This document shows, piece by piece, positions 43,437-54,267 of a stretch of 64,000 nt of DNA. This DNA comes from Liolophura sinensis (lineage: Eukaryota > Mollusca > Polyplacophora > Chitonida > Chitonidae). The notes beneath the pieces were generated by a model that ran no database searches, was not told where the DNA came from, and saw nothing but the letters and a program-made list of their open reading frames with translations. The DNA lies in assembly GCF_032854445.1 (NCBI RefSeq), contig NC_088299.1, positions 10,719,608-10,783,607 on the forward strand. Direction: 5' to 3'. The stretch's first letter is position 1, and each line of letters begins with the position of its first letter. Position numbers and translations under genes: made by a program.

Positions 43437-44554
43437 TGTGAACCATGGACACGCGATGGGGTCACCCGTTCACCTGCCTTGTTAGTGGACCCACGGCAGC
43501 GGAAAATCCGTCTTTGTCAAACCGGTCACCGACCACGCCTAAGGGTCAATTCAACCACCCCAGACCGTGTGGTGTGGTGTTACGGGGAATGGCATCACAT
43601 GTACGCCACCATGCCTTCCGTCGATTTTCAAGAAGGGCTACCTAGTCCGACAGCGTTCGACCTGGGGGAACGAACCCTGGTGATCTTAGATGACCTGATT
43701 GCCGAAGGGGTCACGGCACTCTTACCACGGGAAGTCACCATTAGGATATCAGCGGGATCTACAACGTGCAGAATCCGTTCAACAAGAGCAAAGACCATCG
43801 CACCATCAATTTAACGCTCACTATTTGAATGTTGTTCATAACCCCCCGAGATACTTCCCAGATAACCACGATAGCCAAGCAAATGGTATCGGGAAAGACC
43901 CAGTATGTGCATGAGGCACGTTGTCAGCGTTCACGCACCACCGGGTGAGAGTTCGAACCCGCATTAGGAAAAGCCTGATATCCCGGTCGCCTACAGCAGG
44001 GTGGAAACCGTTAACCCAGTCGGACCGTGAGCATGGACTGAACGTGAAGGCCTGGTTAGCCGAAAAGGACACGCGTACCCTCCACCCCCCTCCCTCCCAG
44101 CCCGGCGTCACTAATACCCGTAAGAGGGTCATCCAGGGTGGGATCGACAGTCAGTGGCATGCGGGCTTCAAGACTGATTGAACGGGACGTGGCTCCCGAC
44201 ATTTCAATCAGCGTTTGCCCGGACTACACCACAACCATCTCCAACTCGCATCACAACCCAACCGACGACCCCATTGTCCACTCCATCGATTTAAACGCTC
44301 ACTATTTGATGTTGTTCAACCTTCCCCCCCCCCCCCCCCGAGATACTTCACAGATAACCATGATAGCCAAGCAAATGGTACCGGGAAAGACCCAGTATGT
44401 GCATGAGGCCTTTAAAGATGCCACCTTCGAGTCGTATGGGTATTTGATAGTGGATTTTAAACAAACCATACCCGACCATCTTGGTTCGCGTACGCACCTT
44501 TTTCCGGACGAAATCCAGTGCGCCTATCTGCGCCTATGCGCCTATAAGACATAA
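43437..44554 (+). pseudogene. Maverick packaging ATPase (FtsK/HerA type), split by an integrase fragment
   Basis: The 5' part (to about 43916) has HPFTCLVSGPT leading into a Walker A region that shifts frame before the GKS-encoding bases, then VVWCYGEWHHMY and a Walker B strand LVILDDLI near 43675. The 3' part (about 44286-44554) has DTSQITMIAKQM, FKDATFESYGYLIVDFKQ and FPDEIQCAY, and ends at TAA. Integrase fragment copy 2 lies between the parts, and the bases at the break are present on both sides. The family pumps the genome into capsids. This copy cannot be functional. Confidence 0.78.
43918..44240 (+). pseudogene. Maverick integrase N-terminal fragment, copy 2
   Basis: Same sequence as copy 1 with few changes. 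One frame stays open over AWLAEKDTRTLH and RKRVIQGGIDSQWHAGFKTD, the zinc-finger-to-core linker of Polinton/retroviral-type integrases. It ends where copy 1 also loses similarity, then jumps to ATPase sequence. Confidence 0.72.
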
Positions 44555-44595
44555 AACCTTCCCACGCCTCACAGGCCCAGTCGGTATACAAGGAG

Positions 44596-45125
44596 ATGCC
44601 GGTCATGTCAGTCCGACTAAGCCGCTTTGCCCCTTTGTTGAAACTCCTGGCCAATGTCGGTCCTGAGATCCAACGTACGATCCTTCATGGACCTGAACCA
44701 GCCTTTATCCGTTGCCTGTGTGAATGTGCTAAAAATGTCTTAAATGGTAACGTTCCCTTCATCCCCGCCTCAGGAGGCACGGTTGTGGACGTACAAGACA
44801 TAGCTTCGCACGCTCGTCAAAAAGATGGCCCTGGTCGAACCCCGGCTGCTAGAGGGATTGATTTACGACTTGAAATCAGCCCACCCGGTCTCCTCTACCG
44901 TCAAAGCCTTAAACACGTTGGACGAGCACGGAAGGTATTTTAAAAGACAGTGCCTTGTCCTGTGAAGACAAGATTCCACGATAGCAACACGTCCTGCAAC
45001 GCTACCTGACATTTCAAGATCAATACAAGCAACAAATAGCTCCATCTCCTCCTACCACCATCACCACTATCACCACCAGCACTGCCAACACCAACACCAA
45101 CAGAGCCGCCAGAACCCACGCGGGT
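44596..45125 (+). pseudogene. Maverick core/structural protein remnant
   Basis: Opens with a start-like ATG, then SRFAPLLKLLANVGPEIQRT and IRCLCECAKNVLNGNVP, a pattern I know from uncharacterised proteins next to the Maverick ATPase. The frame then shifts, and the continuation carries VLQRYLTFQDQYKQQ and a Thr/Asn-rich end. Stops lie between the parts. Its role in the family is not firmly known. Confidence 0.65.
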
Positions 45126-45199
45126 CACAACACAAAACAACACCCAGTAATAGCTCGCTCAACTATTTTCCGCAGAATACGTTGATGCATTACACCACA

Positions 45200-45560
45200 C
45201 ATCTCTCTCAACCGATTCACCCGTCCGGCGAGTGGGAATGTGGACTGGCAGAAATATAGTTCACTAGATCGTGATACAATGTTGGCCGCGACGAGGTCTG
45301 GATTGAAGGATATTACCTTGCAACCACCATCATTGCACAGGCTCTGAACACCCAACTGAGGAAGCACCCCAATGGCTTTCATAAAACCGTGGTTGATCAG
45401 ACCGTCTTTGGGTATGACAAGTATCGTCAAAAGTATACGCTGGACTTCCAGTCCATTCCCAAGCGGAATATATGCATTTCTCCATGATCGAAATCGATAT
45501 TAGGGATAACAGCGGCCACCCTGTACCATTTGAAGGTGGGAAAGAGGTAGTGACACTTTC
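45200..45560 (+). pseudogene. Maverick capsid-type protein (penton/minor capsid-like) remnant
   Basis: Pieces in different frames: GMWTGRNI, VFGYDKYRQKYTLDFQSIPK, then IEIDIRDNSGHPVPFEGGK and VVTLS, the typical C-terminal end of one Maverick virion protein. At least two frameshifts separate them, and only the C-terminal half is recognisable. Confidence 0.6.
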
Positions 45561-45599
45561 GCCAACGACAGGGGTTAACTCTCCTGTAATCGGCTGCGG

Positions 45600-45855
45600 C
45601 TTAAAAGACTGACCATGACGTTGACCGACGCTCAACAACCCTACATTGCGTATTATTGCAACCAGGCTGGTGGCAGTTGATTTCCTGTCTTTCGGAGAAC
45701 GCGAATACAACGGGGTCTAATTATAGACAACGTGCTAGGGTGTCTCGTTAAAGCAACGCTGGCAGCACTGGGCTCAGGAGGAGGAGGAGGGCATGGGCTG
45801 GTGGCAAAGCTAGGTAAGACCGCAAAAGCGCTCTCGCAAAGTCAGTAGAGGCAAG
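45600..45855 (+). pseudogene. Maverick minor virion protein remnant
   Basis: YIAYYCNQAGG, a stop, then FPVF, a frame change and a Gly/Ala/Lys-rich helix-like end (LAALGSGGGGGHGLVAKLGK). The order resembles the small adenovirus pVI-like protein encoded between the two capsid genes of these elements. Short and broken, so the call is tentative. Confidence 0.5.
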
Positions 45856-45959
45856 CAAGCTCTCAAACGCCAAGCCGTGGAAGGTAAACGTTAGGTGGTC
45901 AAAGCCGGTCGTCTGCTTGGTCAGTCGGTTGGACCATTACCTCCTGATCGCCCTATTCC

Positions 45960-47230
45960 TCGGCCCAATATAAAGCGATGTCCATCCCGACCCAGCGTCA
46001 CTCGCCCGCTGCCTGCATCACGAATGGTGGTCCCACTGAAGTTTTTATCGCCAACGGGGATCAGGACACTTACTTGGACTTGGCTAATACGTATTGTACG
46101 TGAAAGCCGGTGGCACCGACCAATCTATGATTACATGCCATGTGGCAACAAGTGGACGTCTCCATCAACGACAAGCTCATCAGCGCCTCCATCAACATGT
46201 ACCCCTATCGGGCGTATATCATGACTCTCGCCAAAACACCCACTTGGCGAGCGGTTTGTGGCGTAAGGACGCCCCTGCACACATGGACTCCACGGCGACA
46301 GGAACGACGGGTTTAAGAAACGGCAGGTCCTGGCAGAGGAGAGCAAGTTGATCTATATGAGGGCACAATATGATTTGTTGAACAATGTCTCCATTTGACT
46401 GCTCGTGGCACCTGCCAAAGACGCGTTTGCCTTAATGTCGTCGTGGCAAGTCGGGGAAGGAGAGAGTATAAGACCTGCTGGTTTCAAGACCGTGTTGGAG
46501 GAGATCACGGTGTTTGTGCGAAAAGTCAGTCCAACTTGGTGTACAGCTGGGACATTTGAAAGCTCTGGAGAAAGCCCCAGCCAAGTGCCCGATCCCTCGC
46601 GTCCTGACTAAATATTTCTTCGTGGTCCAGGGCCATACCAGCGTCAACGAACAAAACTTGTTTTGGGGGAGTCTCCCTAAACACCTGATTGTGTGAAACA
46701 CCGTACTCTCAAAACCCCTCCAGTTTTCAACATTTCTAACCTTAATTACATGGTCTTGCACGTGGGAAGACGTCAGATTCCGGCCAAGCCACTCACTCCG
46801 GACTTAAACTTGAACAATTACATGCGGTCTTACGTGAACTTGTTTACAGGCACTGGAAAAGCTGGCCTGGACCCAGGCAACGGCACCTGGCTTTGTACCT
46901 GGATTGGAGCGCTGCGACACATCACCTTTCTGGAGACTATTTTGAATCTTACAGGCTTCCATTTGTCCAAGAGGAAGTGGCGAGATGGTTAGATATCGGT
47001 TCGGACCATTGGCAATGGAACCGCCAACCTGTACAAAGCTTCGATACAGCCAGACTTTCAATACAGTGGACAATACTGTGTGTATGTCTTATTACAACGC
47101 GTTCGCGGACGCTCTTTGAACTGTATCCTTAGTACGTTTGAATCCCCACCTACCAATGTCAACGATCTGTTAGTATATGGCTGGGCGGACCGCATGATTG
47201 GTATCCAAGCCCCGTTCTTTGTTCACTGAA
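45960..47230 (+). pseudogene. Maverick capsid-type protein (F54H12.2-like) remnant
   Basis: Recognisable blocks in order: DTYLDLANTY, YVKAGG, NDKLIS near NMYPYRAYI, a block ending KRQVLAEESKLI, LVAPAKDAFALM, ITVFVRKVSP, HLKALEKAPAKCPIPRVLTK, QNLFWGSLPKHLIV, then NLNYMVLHVGRRQIPAKPLT and NNYMRSYVNLFTGTGK. They fall in all three frames, with at least six shifts and several stops. The protein is widely annotated in invertebrates as F54H12.2-like and is a virion component of Mavericks. The C-terminal end is degraded beyond 46.9 kb. Confidence 0.75.
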
Positions 47231-47494
47231 ATCATTTTTTTAAAATGAGATTGCATATACCAATCCAGTATATAGACTTTTGCTCCACGCTGTACATATC
47301 ATTGGGCGCACTGCATGCTTGATATCCGACTCCCAGTTTTTGTTCATGGAAATGAGATTTCACCAAAAAATTAATACTATGTGCTTGTGTGTGTTTTGTG
47401 TGTTTTTTGTACTTTTTGTTAGAATATTCTATGCTTAGATTAGACCAATCTCTCTCGAGGATATGGTTGGCCTTGAAAAGGGCCGTTGGAATAG

Positions 47495-47575
47495 GGTGGG
47501 CTGGGCTGGGTTGCTCTGGGTTGGGCTGGGCTGGTCTGGGTTGGGCTGGGCTGGTCTGGGTTGGGCTAGTAGGAT
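47495..47575. repeat. GGGCTGGTCTGGGTT tandem repeat
   Basis: About four copies of a 20-bp purine/T unit. Gives a Pro/Ala/Gln-rich open frame on the minus strand that is not a gene. Confidence 0.85.
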
Positions 47576-47599
47576 TGGGGGACGTCTCTAGATGTCCAG

Positions 47600-48190
47600 G
47601 TACGTGCTGCTCACACCGTCCTCCAGAACTTTCCGCTTGAAGTAAAAGTAACATAGTCGAGGATCTACACCGGTGCACCATTAGGGGTGATACGGGGTTT
47701 GTGGACGAAGAACGTGACGCTGGTAACGGTGTCCATGACCCATTTGCTTTGGGACGTTGTTGGCATGTCGATTTTGGGGGGTCCGGGGCCTCCACGTTAC
47801 CGTTGGAGCAAGAACTCCGGTGTTGGTGCTGGGACAGAAGTACCGCAGTTGGTCCTGGTGACGCAGGATAAATCCGTAGGCCAAGCTCACACGAAAGGAT
47901 GCGGACTGGTCGAAAAAGGGTTGGTTTAAGTACTTGTTTAACTGACACTGCCCTACAACTCGACAATTGTAGTTGTCCGGTAAGGGACGACGCGGTGGAA
48001 ATGTTGGCGAATGGACTACCAGTGGCGCTGATACACTTCCCGTAGCGTCGGGTCTGGGGGTAGGGCCTCTACATGGGGTACGAGTGGGTCTGATTGAAAC
48101 GGGTCGGCATCCACACTGCCTGACGAAGAGGGTGGCAGACGCAATATTTCCCCAGTCAATCATAATGCTGATGTGCTGCATTGAAACCGG
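47600..48190 (-). pseudogene. Maverick DNA polymerase B, N-terminal fragment
   Basis: Minus strand blocks: LNKYLNQPFFDQSASFRVSL, AYGFILRHQ, LRYFCPSTNTGVL, then in another frame SKWVMDTVTSVTFFVHKPR. This matches the N-terminal region of protein-primed PolB of Mavericks. The exonuclease and polymerase parts are absent, because the capsid remnant on + begins where they should continue. Thus a large deletion joined the two ends of the gene block. Confidence 0.68.
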
Positions 48191-48195
48191 TTTGC

Positions 48196-49661
48196 GCTGG
48201 TACTTTTCTAAACAATAGCAGAATTCTTCTGACTAACCCGAGTCACTTGTTTACAACTCATTCTGCTCTATCATCATCACATCACCACAGCTGTATTTTC
48301 ATCGGCCTTTTTCAGGGCCACCCATATCTTTCGAAAGATACATGTTTAAGTCTGACTACTTGTGGTTTATCTGTGTCATCATCACAGGGTTATGCGGGTG
48401 CACTTAACACGACCTCGGGTGCATGACTTTGGTCAGTGCACCTGGCCCGCATGCTACAACACTGTTGCTAGTACTACAACACAGACGCTTCCAGAACATC
48501 GCGAACCTTCTGCAACACCATAAATTCATCATCATTACGTCATCGCACGCGCACAACTCCCTCCACCCATCACAACGTCCCATTTACTTCCCCACCCCGA
48601 CTCCGCCGCCAAACAGAGTTTACTCACGTCGCTGCCTCCCCCGCTGCCCCTACCCATAAGAATAATCCAGGATTTACTCCCCGGCTTCCCCCACCCAGAA
48701 GAATAACTCAGGCTGTATTGCATTTAATCTCGCAAAACCTTGTAATATCTTATTCGGACAGTTCCGAATACGACAGCATACCTCTTACAAGGCATGTCTT
48801 TACACTTGCTTAGACTAAGCCTCGTCACCGGTGTCATCGCGCGGAACTATTTATTCAGCATTCACCAACAAAATTTTCAGGTGTTAATTAGAATCATGTA
48901 CACACTTCAGCTAAAGAGAACGCATGTGTATAAAATATTATTAAAAACAAAGGTTGAGTTGCAATAGGTGTCCGTGTGTCCTCCAGGCAAAAAGTGGAGC
49001 CACCAAACACAGAGACTATATGTCCGTACATCGTCCAGAGTATCGAGCAAGCGGGTCCTTGTTGAATCACATGGAGCTTAGTGGCAGAAATGCTGATTTT
49101 TTGTCGATTTCTGAAGATCCGTGTGGTACAGGGCACTGAAACTATCATAGTTGAGGACCAAACAAATTTTGATTACTTTTTTTTAGAGTTTTATTTTCTT
49201 TTCTGTTTGTTTATGATATAATCTTATTTCTTTAAGGCATATCTCGTTCGAGTTAAATTTTCTTTGTTTTACAGCTCCAGCACGGTCTCGCCGTGTTTTG
49301 TCACAAACTGAGTGCTGATGAGTGATTCAGAGTAGCTATGACATCATCGCAAATGAACGAATACTGATTACATCTTGACATGTGCACGTTAGTATCCCCC
49401 AGTGTGCGTAGAATGTTATGTTCGTGTACCAGAAGTTGTGCTTGTCACGTGATGAAGTCGTTGGGCAAATCTTGATTGGCTGGAATCTATATGGAACCAA
49501 ATCCATATGATCTCTTTTCAAATATTATTTGAAGTCAGTCAGCCGACATTTTGTACTACATAAATGCCGGCTAACCTTGGTATGGAAATAATAGAAAGTG
49601 TCTAAAACCTCGGACAGGTGAGAGTTTTGTTGATTAAAAAATCTTGGCGAAAAGGTATAAG
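48196..49661. other. No supported gene
   Basis: The C-rich part to about 48.7 kb may still belong to the Maverick flank. The rest is ordinary AT-rich sequence. Confidence 0.45.
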
Positions 49662-49921
49662 ATTTATTTATTTATTTACTTGATTGGTGTTTTACGCCGT
49701 GCTCAAGAATATTTCTCTTATACGACGGCGACCAGCATTATGAAACCGGGCACAGCCCGGGGGAAACCCACGACCATCCCCAGGTTGCTGACAGACCTTC
49801 CCATTTACGGCCGAAGAGGAAGCCAGCATGAACTGGAGTTGAACTCACAGCGACCGCATTGGTGAGAGGCTCCTGGGTCATTACGCTACGCTTCGCTAGC
49901 CAACTGAGCCACGGAGGCCCC
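49662..49921 (-). mobile_element. SINE family A, full length
   Basis: (TTTA)n tail, TTGGTGTTTTACGCCGTGCT, CAAGAATATTTCTCTTATAC, CCAGGTTGCTGACAGACC, TTGAACTCACAGCGACCGCA and a complete tRNA-like head ending GAGCCACGGAGGCCCC. Confidence 0.92.
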
Positions 49922-50682
49922 AAGATGACAGGTAGTGTTGAAGCTAAGAGTGATGTCCCAATGACGCCGCTACGTGGGCTACGCATTCCAGCTACTAGGA
50001 TGGAAAGACGTTGACGGTTTAAGTATGCATTTCTCTGAATGTGGAGAAGGTAGGCAGCAGTTAAATGCTTACTAACCAAAGATCATTTATACAGAACGAA
50101 GTATTAAAATTGTCGCTGATCGGAAATTAACTGTGGTCTGTGACCATGCCATTCGCCGAGCAGGAGAATTTCCTGGCCAATACAACACCGCTTCTGATAA
50201 CACTATGAGCTAATTAACTGCGGTCGTGCAGGTAAAACCTCGCAGCATTCCCTGAAAGGCAGGAAATCCTATATGGTATGGCCCTAAAAGAGTTTAGTGT
50301 ATTCCAGGAGTGTTGTTGGGATCGGATTTTATTGAACTAACGTATCGTCAAAAAGCCGTTAAAGTGCAAGACCCAGTTTTGTTGTCCGGAGGCGGAAGTG
50401 TTCATGTGTAGACATCTAGCTCACCTCCAATAAACACCCGAGGCTTTCACCAATGGGAGACTCTTAAGTAAATCTTAAATTGTCAACATTTTTAAGTGTT
50501 AAAATGACACATTATCTTGTGCTGTTGAGTGTCTTGATTTTAAAATGTTACACCGTGTAATGACAGTTTGCAAATTGTACTGTAATGTCAGATTATAAAG
50601 TTTTTAACAACTATAAAAATACCATTACATTACAATATTTTCTTACTATTTTGTAACATTTCAAAATGTGTTCACCTAACAT

Positions 50683-50929
50683 GAGGCTGACTCCGTGACC
50701 GACTGGTTAGCGTGCTAGAAAAAAAATCTATGGCTCAGGAGCCTCTCACAAATACGGCTGCTTTCAGTTTAAGTCAAGCTTATGCTGGCTTCGTCTCAGG
50801 CAGAACATGGGGAAGTCTGCTGGCAACCTGCTGATACCCGGTTTCCTTCCACCATAACGCTGGCCGGCGTCGTATAAGTTTAATATTCTTGAGTACAGCT
50901 TAAAACACCAATGAAATAAACAAACCTGA
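50683..50929 (+). mobile_element. SINE family A, full length, old
   Basis: Head GGCTGACTCCGTGACCGACT, CTCAGGAGCCTCTCACAAAT, GGCAACCTGCTGATACCC, CACCATAACGCTGGCCGG, ATATTCTTGAGTACAGC, tail GAAATAAACAAA. Confidence 0.88.
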
Positions 50930-51724
50930 TATAATAAATACTTCCCCTCCTCCATCATCGCATCCCAAAATATTACATCCAGCATTTCAGTTTTAAGAGA
51001 GCAACATTGTCAAAAAGTAGACTATGCCACACTATAGTATCAAGAAAGGGACATTATCGTAAGCCCAATGACTATAGGTCTACGTGATACCATGAATATA
51101 ATGAAAGACGGAGTGAGACCAGAGCAGAGGCGACAGTGCGAAAGCGGGCAGTTGGTCACAGGCAAACATTGGTAACAAAAGATCGATATTTCTTCAATAA
51201 ACCATTAACAACGCCACACCTTACACATTGTCCACCATATTTATACCATGCTTGCAACTATTAAACCGCATTCACAGGGTGCGGTTTTTGGCATCCACGC
51301 GTCCAATTGTACAGGTTATTTCATAAAATTTGTAAAATTCGACAAATTGCATAGCGTGATTTTGTCTTATTTTCACTCCTCTAGTCGAATTTGACAAATA
51401 TGAGGATTTGGCCGAAGGCTGCTCCATAAATCTGACAATTACCCTTATAAACCAGCCAATTCGACAGAGGTCGTCGTCATTGTCATGTTTTCTCCGGACA
51501 TGTTGGATTTATGTTACATCTTTTATCGTTGTTTGTACGAGAACAGTATTGATTTTCGAATAGGAGACGAACTGCCTTTGTACAGGGCTTTATTGAAGGC
51601 TATCACGTCGTGAACACGGGCAGTTGAATACGATGCGATGAATTCCTTGGATGACAATGAATAGACTTCACAATGCTATCTGTCTACGCTTTTGTGTAAA
51701 GAAAAACAATTTCTGCCAACACTC

Positions 51725-52022
51725 GTAATCAATACATTGCACGCATCGCTCTCTTCGTTCGCTTTGCATGACTGCCACCACTCGCAAAATTTGTACAGAA
51801 ATCTTGAACAACGTCGTTGTGAGTGGGGCCATGGTGATGAGGCAGGAAATGGTGTCAGAAAACACAAAAGTTCTGAATCGACCTTTGTGGAAAAATTAAT
51901 GTTTTATAAACATGCATACTCTGTACCTAACGTGCGTGCATGATTCTAGCCAACACATGATACAATTTTTTTGACGAATGCTGGTTAAATATTTTCGCGC
52001 GAGGATAACATTGGTGAGGCTA
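51725..52022 (+). repeat. Dispersed repeat family D, copy 2
   Basis: CTGCCACCACTCGCAAAATT, TGTACAGAAATCTTGAACAA, GGTGTCAGAAAACACAAAAG, ACATGCATACTCTG, then GCGAGG..AACATTGGTGAG as in the copy near 3 kb. Confidence 0.6.
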
Positions 52023-52190
52023 AGTGTAAAGCATTCTCCTTACAGTGAATGTTTCGCTCCCTAAATTCTCTTTACATCATTGCCACCACCAGCAAACTTT
52101 GTACAGAAATCTTGAACAATGTCCATATCACTGGGGTCAGAGGAAGAAAACATATATATGCCTTAACTTTTGTTTCTATTAATACTTAAA
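52023..52190 (+). repeat. Dispersed repeat family D, copy 3 (in tandem)
   Basis: Repeats TTGCCACCACCAGCAAACTT, TGTACAGAAATCTTGAACAA and GAGGAAGAAAACAT directly after copy 2. Confidence 0.55.
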
Positions 52191-52526
52191 GAAAGTTCTC
52201 TAATATGACAATATGCTTCAAATGGAAAGCTTTCCCGCCTAATGTAATTCGAATCTGCGCTATATAGTTTATTTTTCAATTGTTTCCTTTTTGATAACTT
52301 TTTGTGGGAATACTAGTAACGTAGTATCCATGCTTAGCAAGAGAACAACGATAAATCCATCTTGGACCTTGGTCGCCTTTGGGCAGAAAAAGCCCCCCGT
52401 CGTTGACTTTTAGATTAAAAGGGATGGCAAGGCTTTTGTATTGGTATAAGCCGATATTTGCATGCTCTGTCAAAGTGGGATGTCTTTTGTGGTAATCAGC
52501 TGGATGGTGTTCCATTTATATCTATA

Positions 52527-52745
52527 TTTATTTGATTGGTGTTTTACGACAGCCAGCATTACGGCTTGAAGGAAATTGGGTAGGGCCCACGGGAAGCCCT
52601 TGACCATCCGCAGGTTGCTGGGGACCACCCCACTTACGACCGGAGAGCAAGCCAGCTAGCGATGGACTTGGACTTACAGCGATCGCATTGGTGAGACATT
52701 TCTGGATGATTCTTCTGCACTAGCACTCTAACCACCAGGCCCCAA
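52527..52745 (-). mobile_element. SINE family A with an internal deletion
   Basis: Tail TATTTATTTGATTGGTGTTT, then directly ACGACAGCCAGCATTACGG; the AAGAATATTTCACTT part is lost. The middle and tRNA head are present up to CAGGCCCC. Confidence 0.8.
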
Positions 52746-52845
52746 TGCCCCCCCCCCCCCCACTCCACAGGAAAATGTTCCATTGAGTGAGGTAGCACTT
52801 AACCATGCCTCGAGAGGATATACTTGGGGTAAAATAGGTGGCCCT

Positions 52846-54190
52846 TCCTAACCGCCTTCATTGGATTTAAAGGAGACAACAGAGTCCTGATGGTACATCT
52901 TATTTGGATCTGGGGGCCTCCGTGGCTCAGTCGGTTAGTGCGCTAGCGCAGCGGAATGACCCAGGAGCCTCTCACCAATGTGGTCGCTGTGAGTTCAACT
53001 CCAGCTCATGTTGGCTTCCTCTCAGGCCGTAAGTGGGGATCCTCGTGGGTTTCCCCCGGGCTCTGCCCGGTTTCCTCCCACCATAATGATGGCCGCCGTC
53101 GTATAAGTGAAATATTCTTGAGTACGGCGTAAAACACCAATCAAAATAAATAAAATTTATTTGGATCTATATCTGTACAAAGACGAACAAGGTCTCCTTT
53201 CACGTCGCCTTTACGACAGAAGGGATAATTTCAATTTTGATATTGTAAATTATCCTTATTTGGATAGCAATATACCAAAGGGTCCTGCATATGGCGTATA
53301 CATATCTCGCCTTGTAGCATTTGTCAGATCTTGCGTTAATTGTGATGACTTTAATCTTCGTCTTTAAGTTGCTAGTTCAAAAACTAGTTTGTCAAGGATA
53401 CTCCATCAAACGCCTTCATTCTAAGTTTCTCAAATTTTACTATGAGTATAACACTCTCGTTGGCAGGTATGGACAGAGCGTTCAGAATCTCTGGCGATCT
53501 GCATTGTGATCAACCACATAGACGGCGCTGTTATCCCTATGTACATATCTATCGCGTACATGTTATTTAACAACATAGATGTCGCTGATTGCCCAGTGTA
53601 ACCGTCTATCTTGTATGTCATCTGTAACATCATAGATGGCGCCTCTTGTAGTATGAGATCTTTACATATTAACGGGAAAGACGTAATCGTCCGTTACTTT
53701 TGAATCGCAATCTGATCGGTTAGGGTTTGTAACGCTCGTCATTTTCGAACTGTATCTAATACCGCTTAAACTGGGGGCCGTTTGGGCCGTAAAGGTAGCC
53801 ATGCTCATTACATCAGCATCATGCCTTTATGAACAGTTGCAATGAAAGCACGACTGAGATACTTGTTTAATTGTTATTTGACCTGGAACTCATTCACGTA
53901 CTACGAATGTGAACTTTGATATGGGATTCATGCCTGGAATATCCACTGTCTGCCCGGCATCATTGAAAACTGATGACCGTTTGTCCCTTATGTGTTACCG
54001 GCTTTATTTCTTATTTGTATAATTTCTTACATACCTTTGTCTTTGGGAGTTAGTGTTAAACGTTGTTTTGGAAATAGATCTTGCGATTATCGATTTGGAA
54101 CGCCTTTACGGACTACGAATGGTATATGAATGTCGTACATGACGCTTATATTCAAGCATCGTTGACAACATATTGCCATCGGGGCCACAA
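52846..54190 (+). mobile_element. Retroelement 3' remnant, copy 2 (RT-type protein end plus 3' region)
   Basis: Codes, around the inserted SINE, for SPDGTSYLDLYLY, then RLYDRRDNFNFDIVNYPYLD, GPAYGVYISRLVAFVRSC and, after a frame change near 53.35 kb, LVCQGYSIKRLHSKFLKFYY and GRYGQSVQNL. This is the C-terminal end of a reverse-transcriptase protein common in marine invertebrate genomes; I cannot fix its class. The non-coding part to about 54.19 kb is shared with the copy at 9.2-10.2 kb. Confidence 0.65.
52912..53156 (+). mobile_element. SINE family A, full length with perfect target duplication
   Basis: The best copy in the window. Head CTCCGTGGCTCAGTCGGTTA (A box from about 52923), GAGTTCAACTCC (B box 52991-53002), body CCACCATAATGATGGCCGCC, tail CAAAATAAATAAA. 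TTATTTGGATCT flanks it at 52900-52911 and 53157-53168. A short stretch of the body found in other copies (CTGCCAGCAACCTGC region) is deleted here. Confidence 0.95.
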
Positions 54191-54267
54191 GAACAGCAAG
54201 TGCCGGTAAGGGAGAGGGATATAAATGCCATTTTCAAGGTCCGGTTTGAATCCGCACCTCGTTTGAC

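Larger units (their letters stand above)
42190..48195. mobile_element. Decayed Maverick/Polinton (adintovirus-like) element
   Basis: This stretch is visibly richer in G+C than its flanks. On + it carries broken genes in the order integrase (two fragments), packaging ATPase, core/DNA-binding-like protein, capsid-type protein, minor virion-type protein and second capsid-type protein; on - a DNA polymerase B N-terminal fragment. Nearly every gene changes frame or has stops, so the copy is dead. Such elements are integrating DNA transposons related to adenovirus-like viruses. Terminal inverted repeats and target duplication were not found, so both limits are estimated from composition and gene remnants. 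The first 400 bp and the last 100 bp have no identified gene. Confidence 0.8.

Noticed and set aside
42866-43441. Long Ser/Pro/Thr-rich ORFs in the Maverick region
   Set aside because: They come from a C/A-biased tandem duplication; three phases are open at once.
47232-47966. 244-codon minus-strand ORF rich in Pro/Ala/Gln
   Set aside because: It joins a GGGCTGG repeat to the wrong frame of the PolB fragment; not one real protein.
52920-53005. tRNA gene
   Set aside because: A and B boxes are those of a SINE head; the acceptor stem does not pair and the sequence continues into the SINE body. The same holds at 54.28 kb and 10.0 kb.
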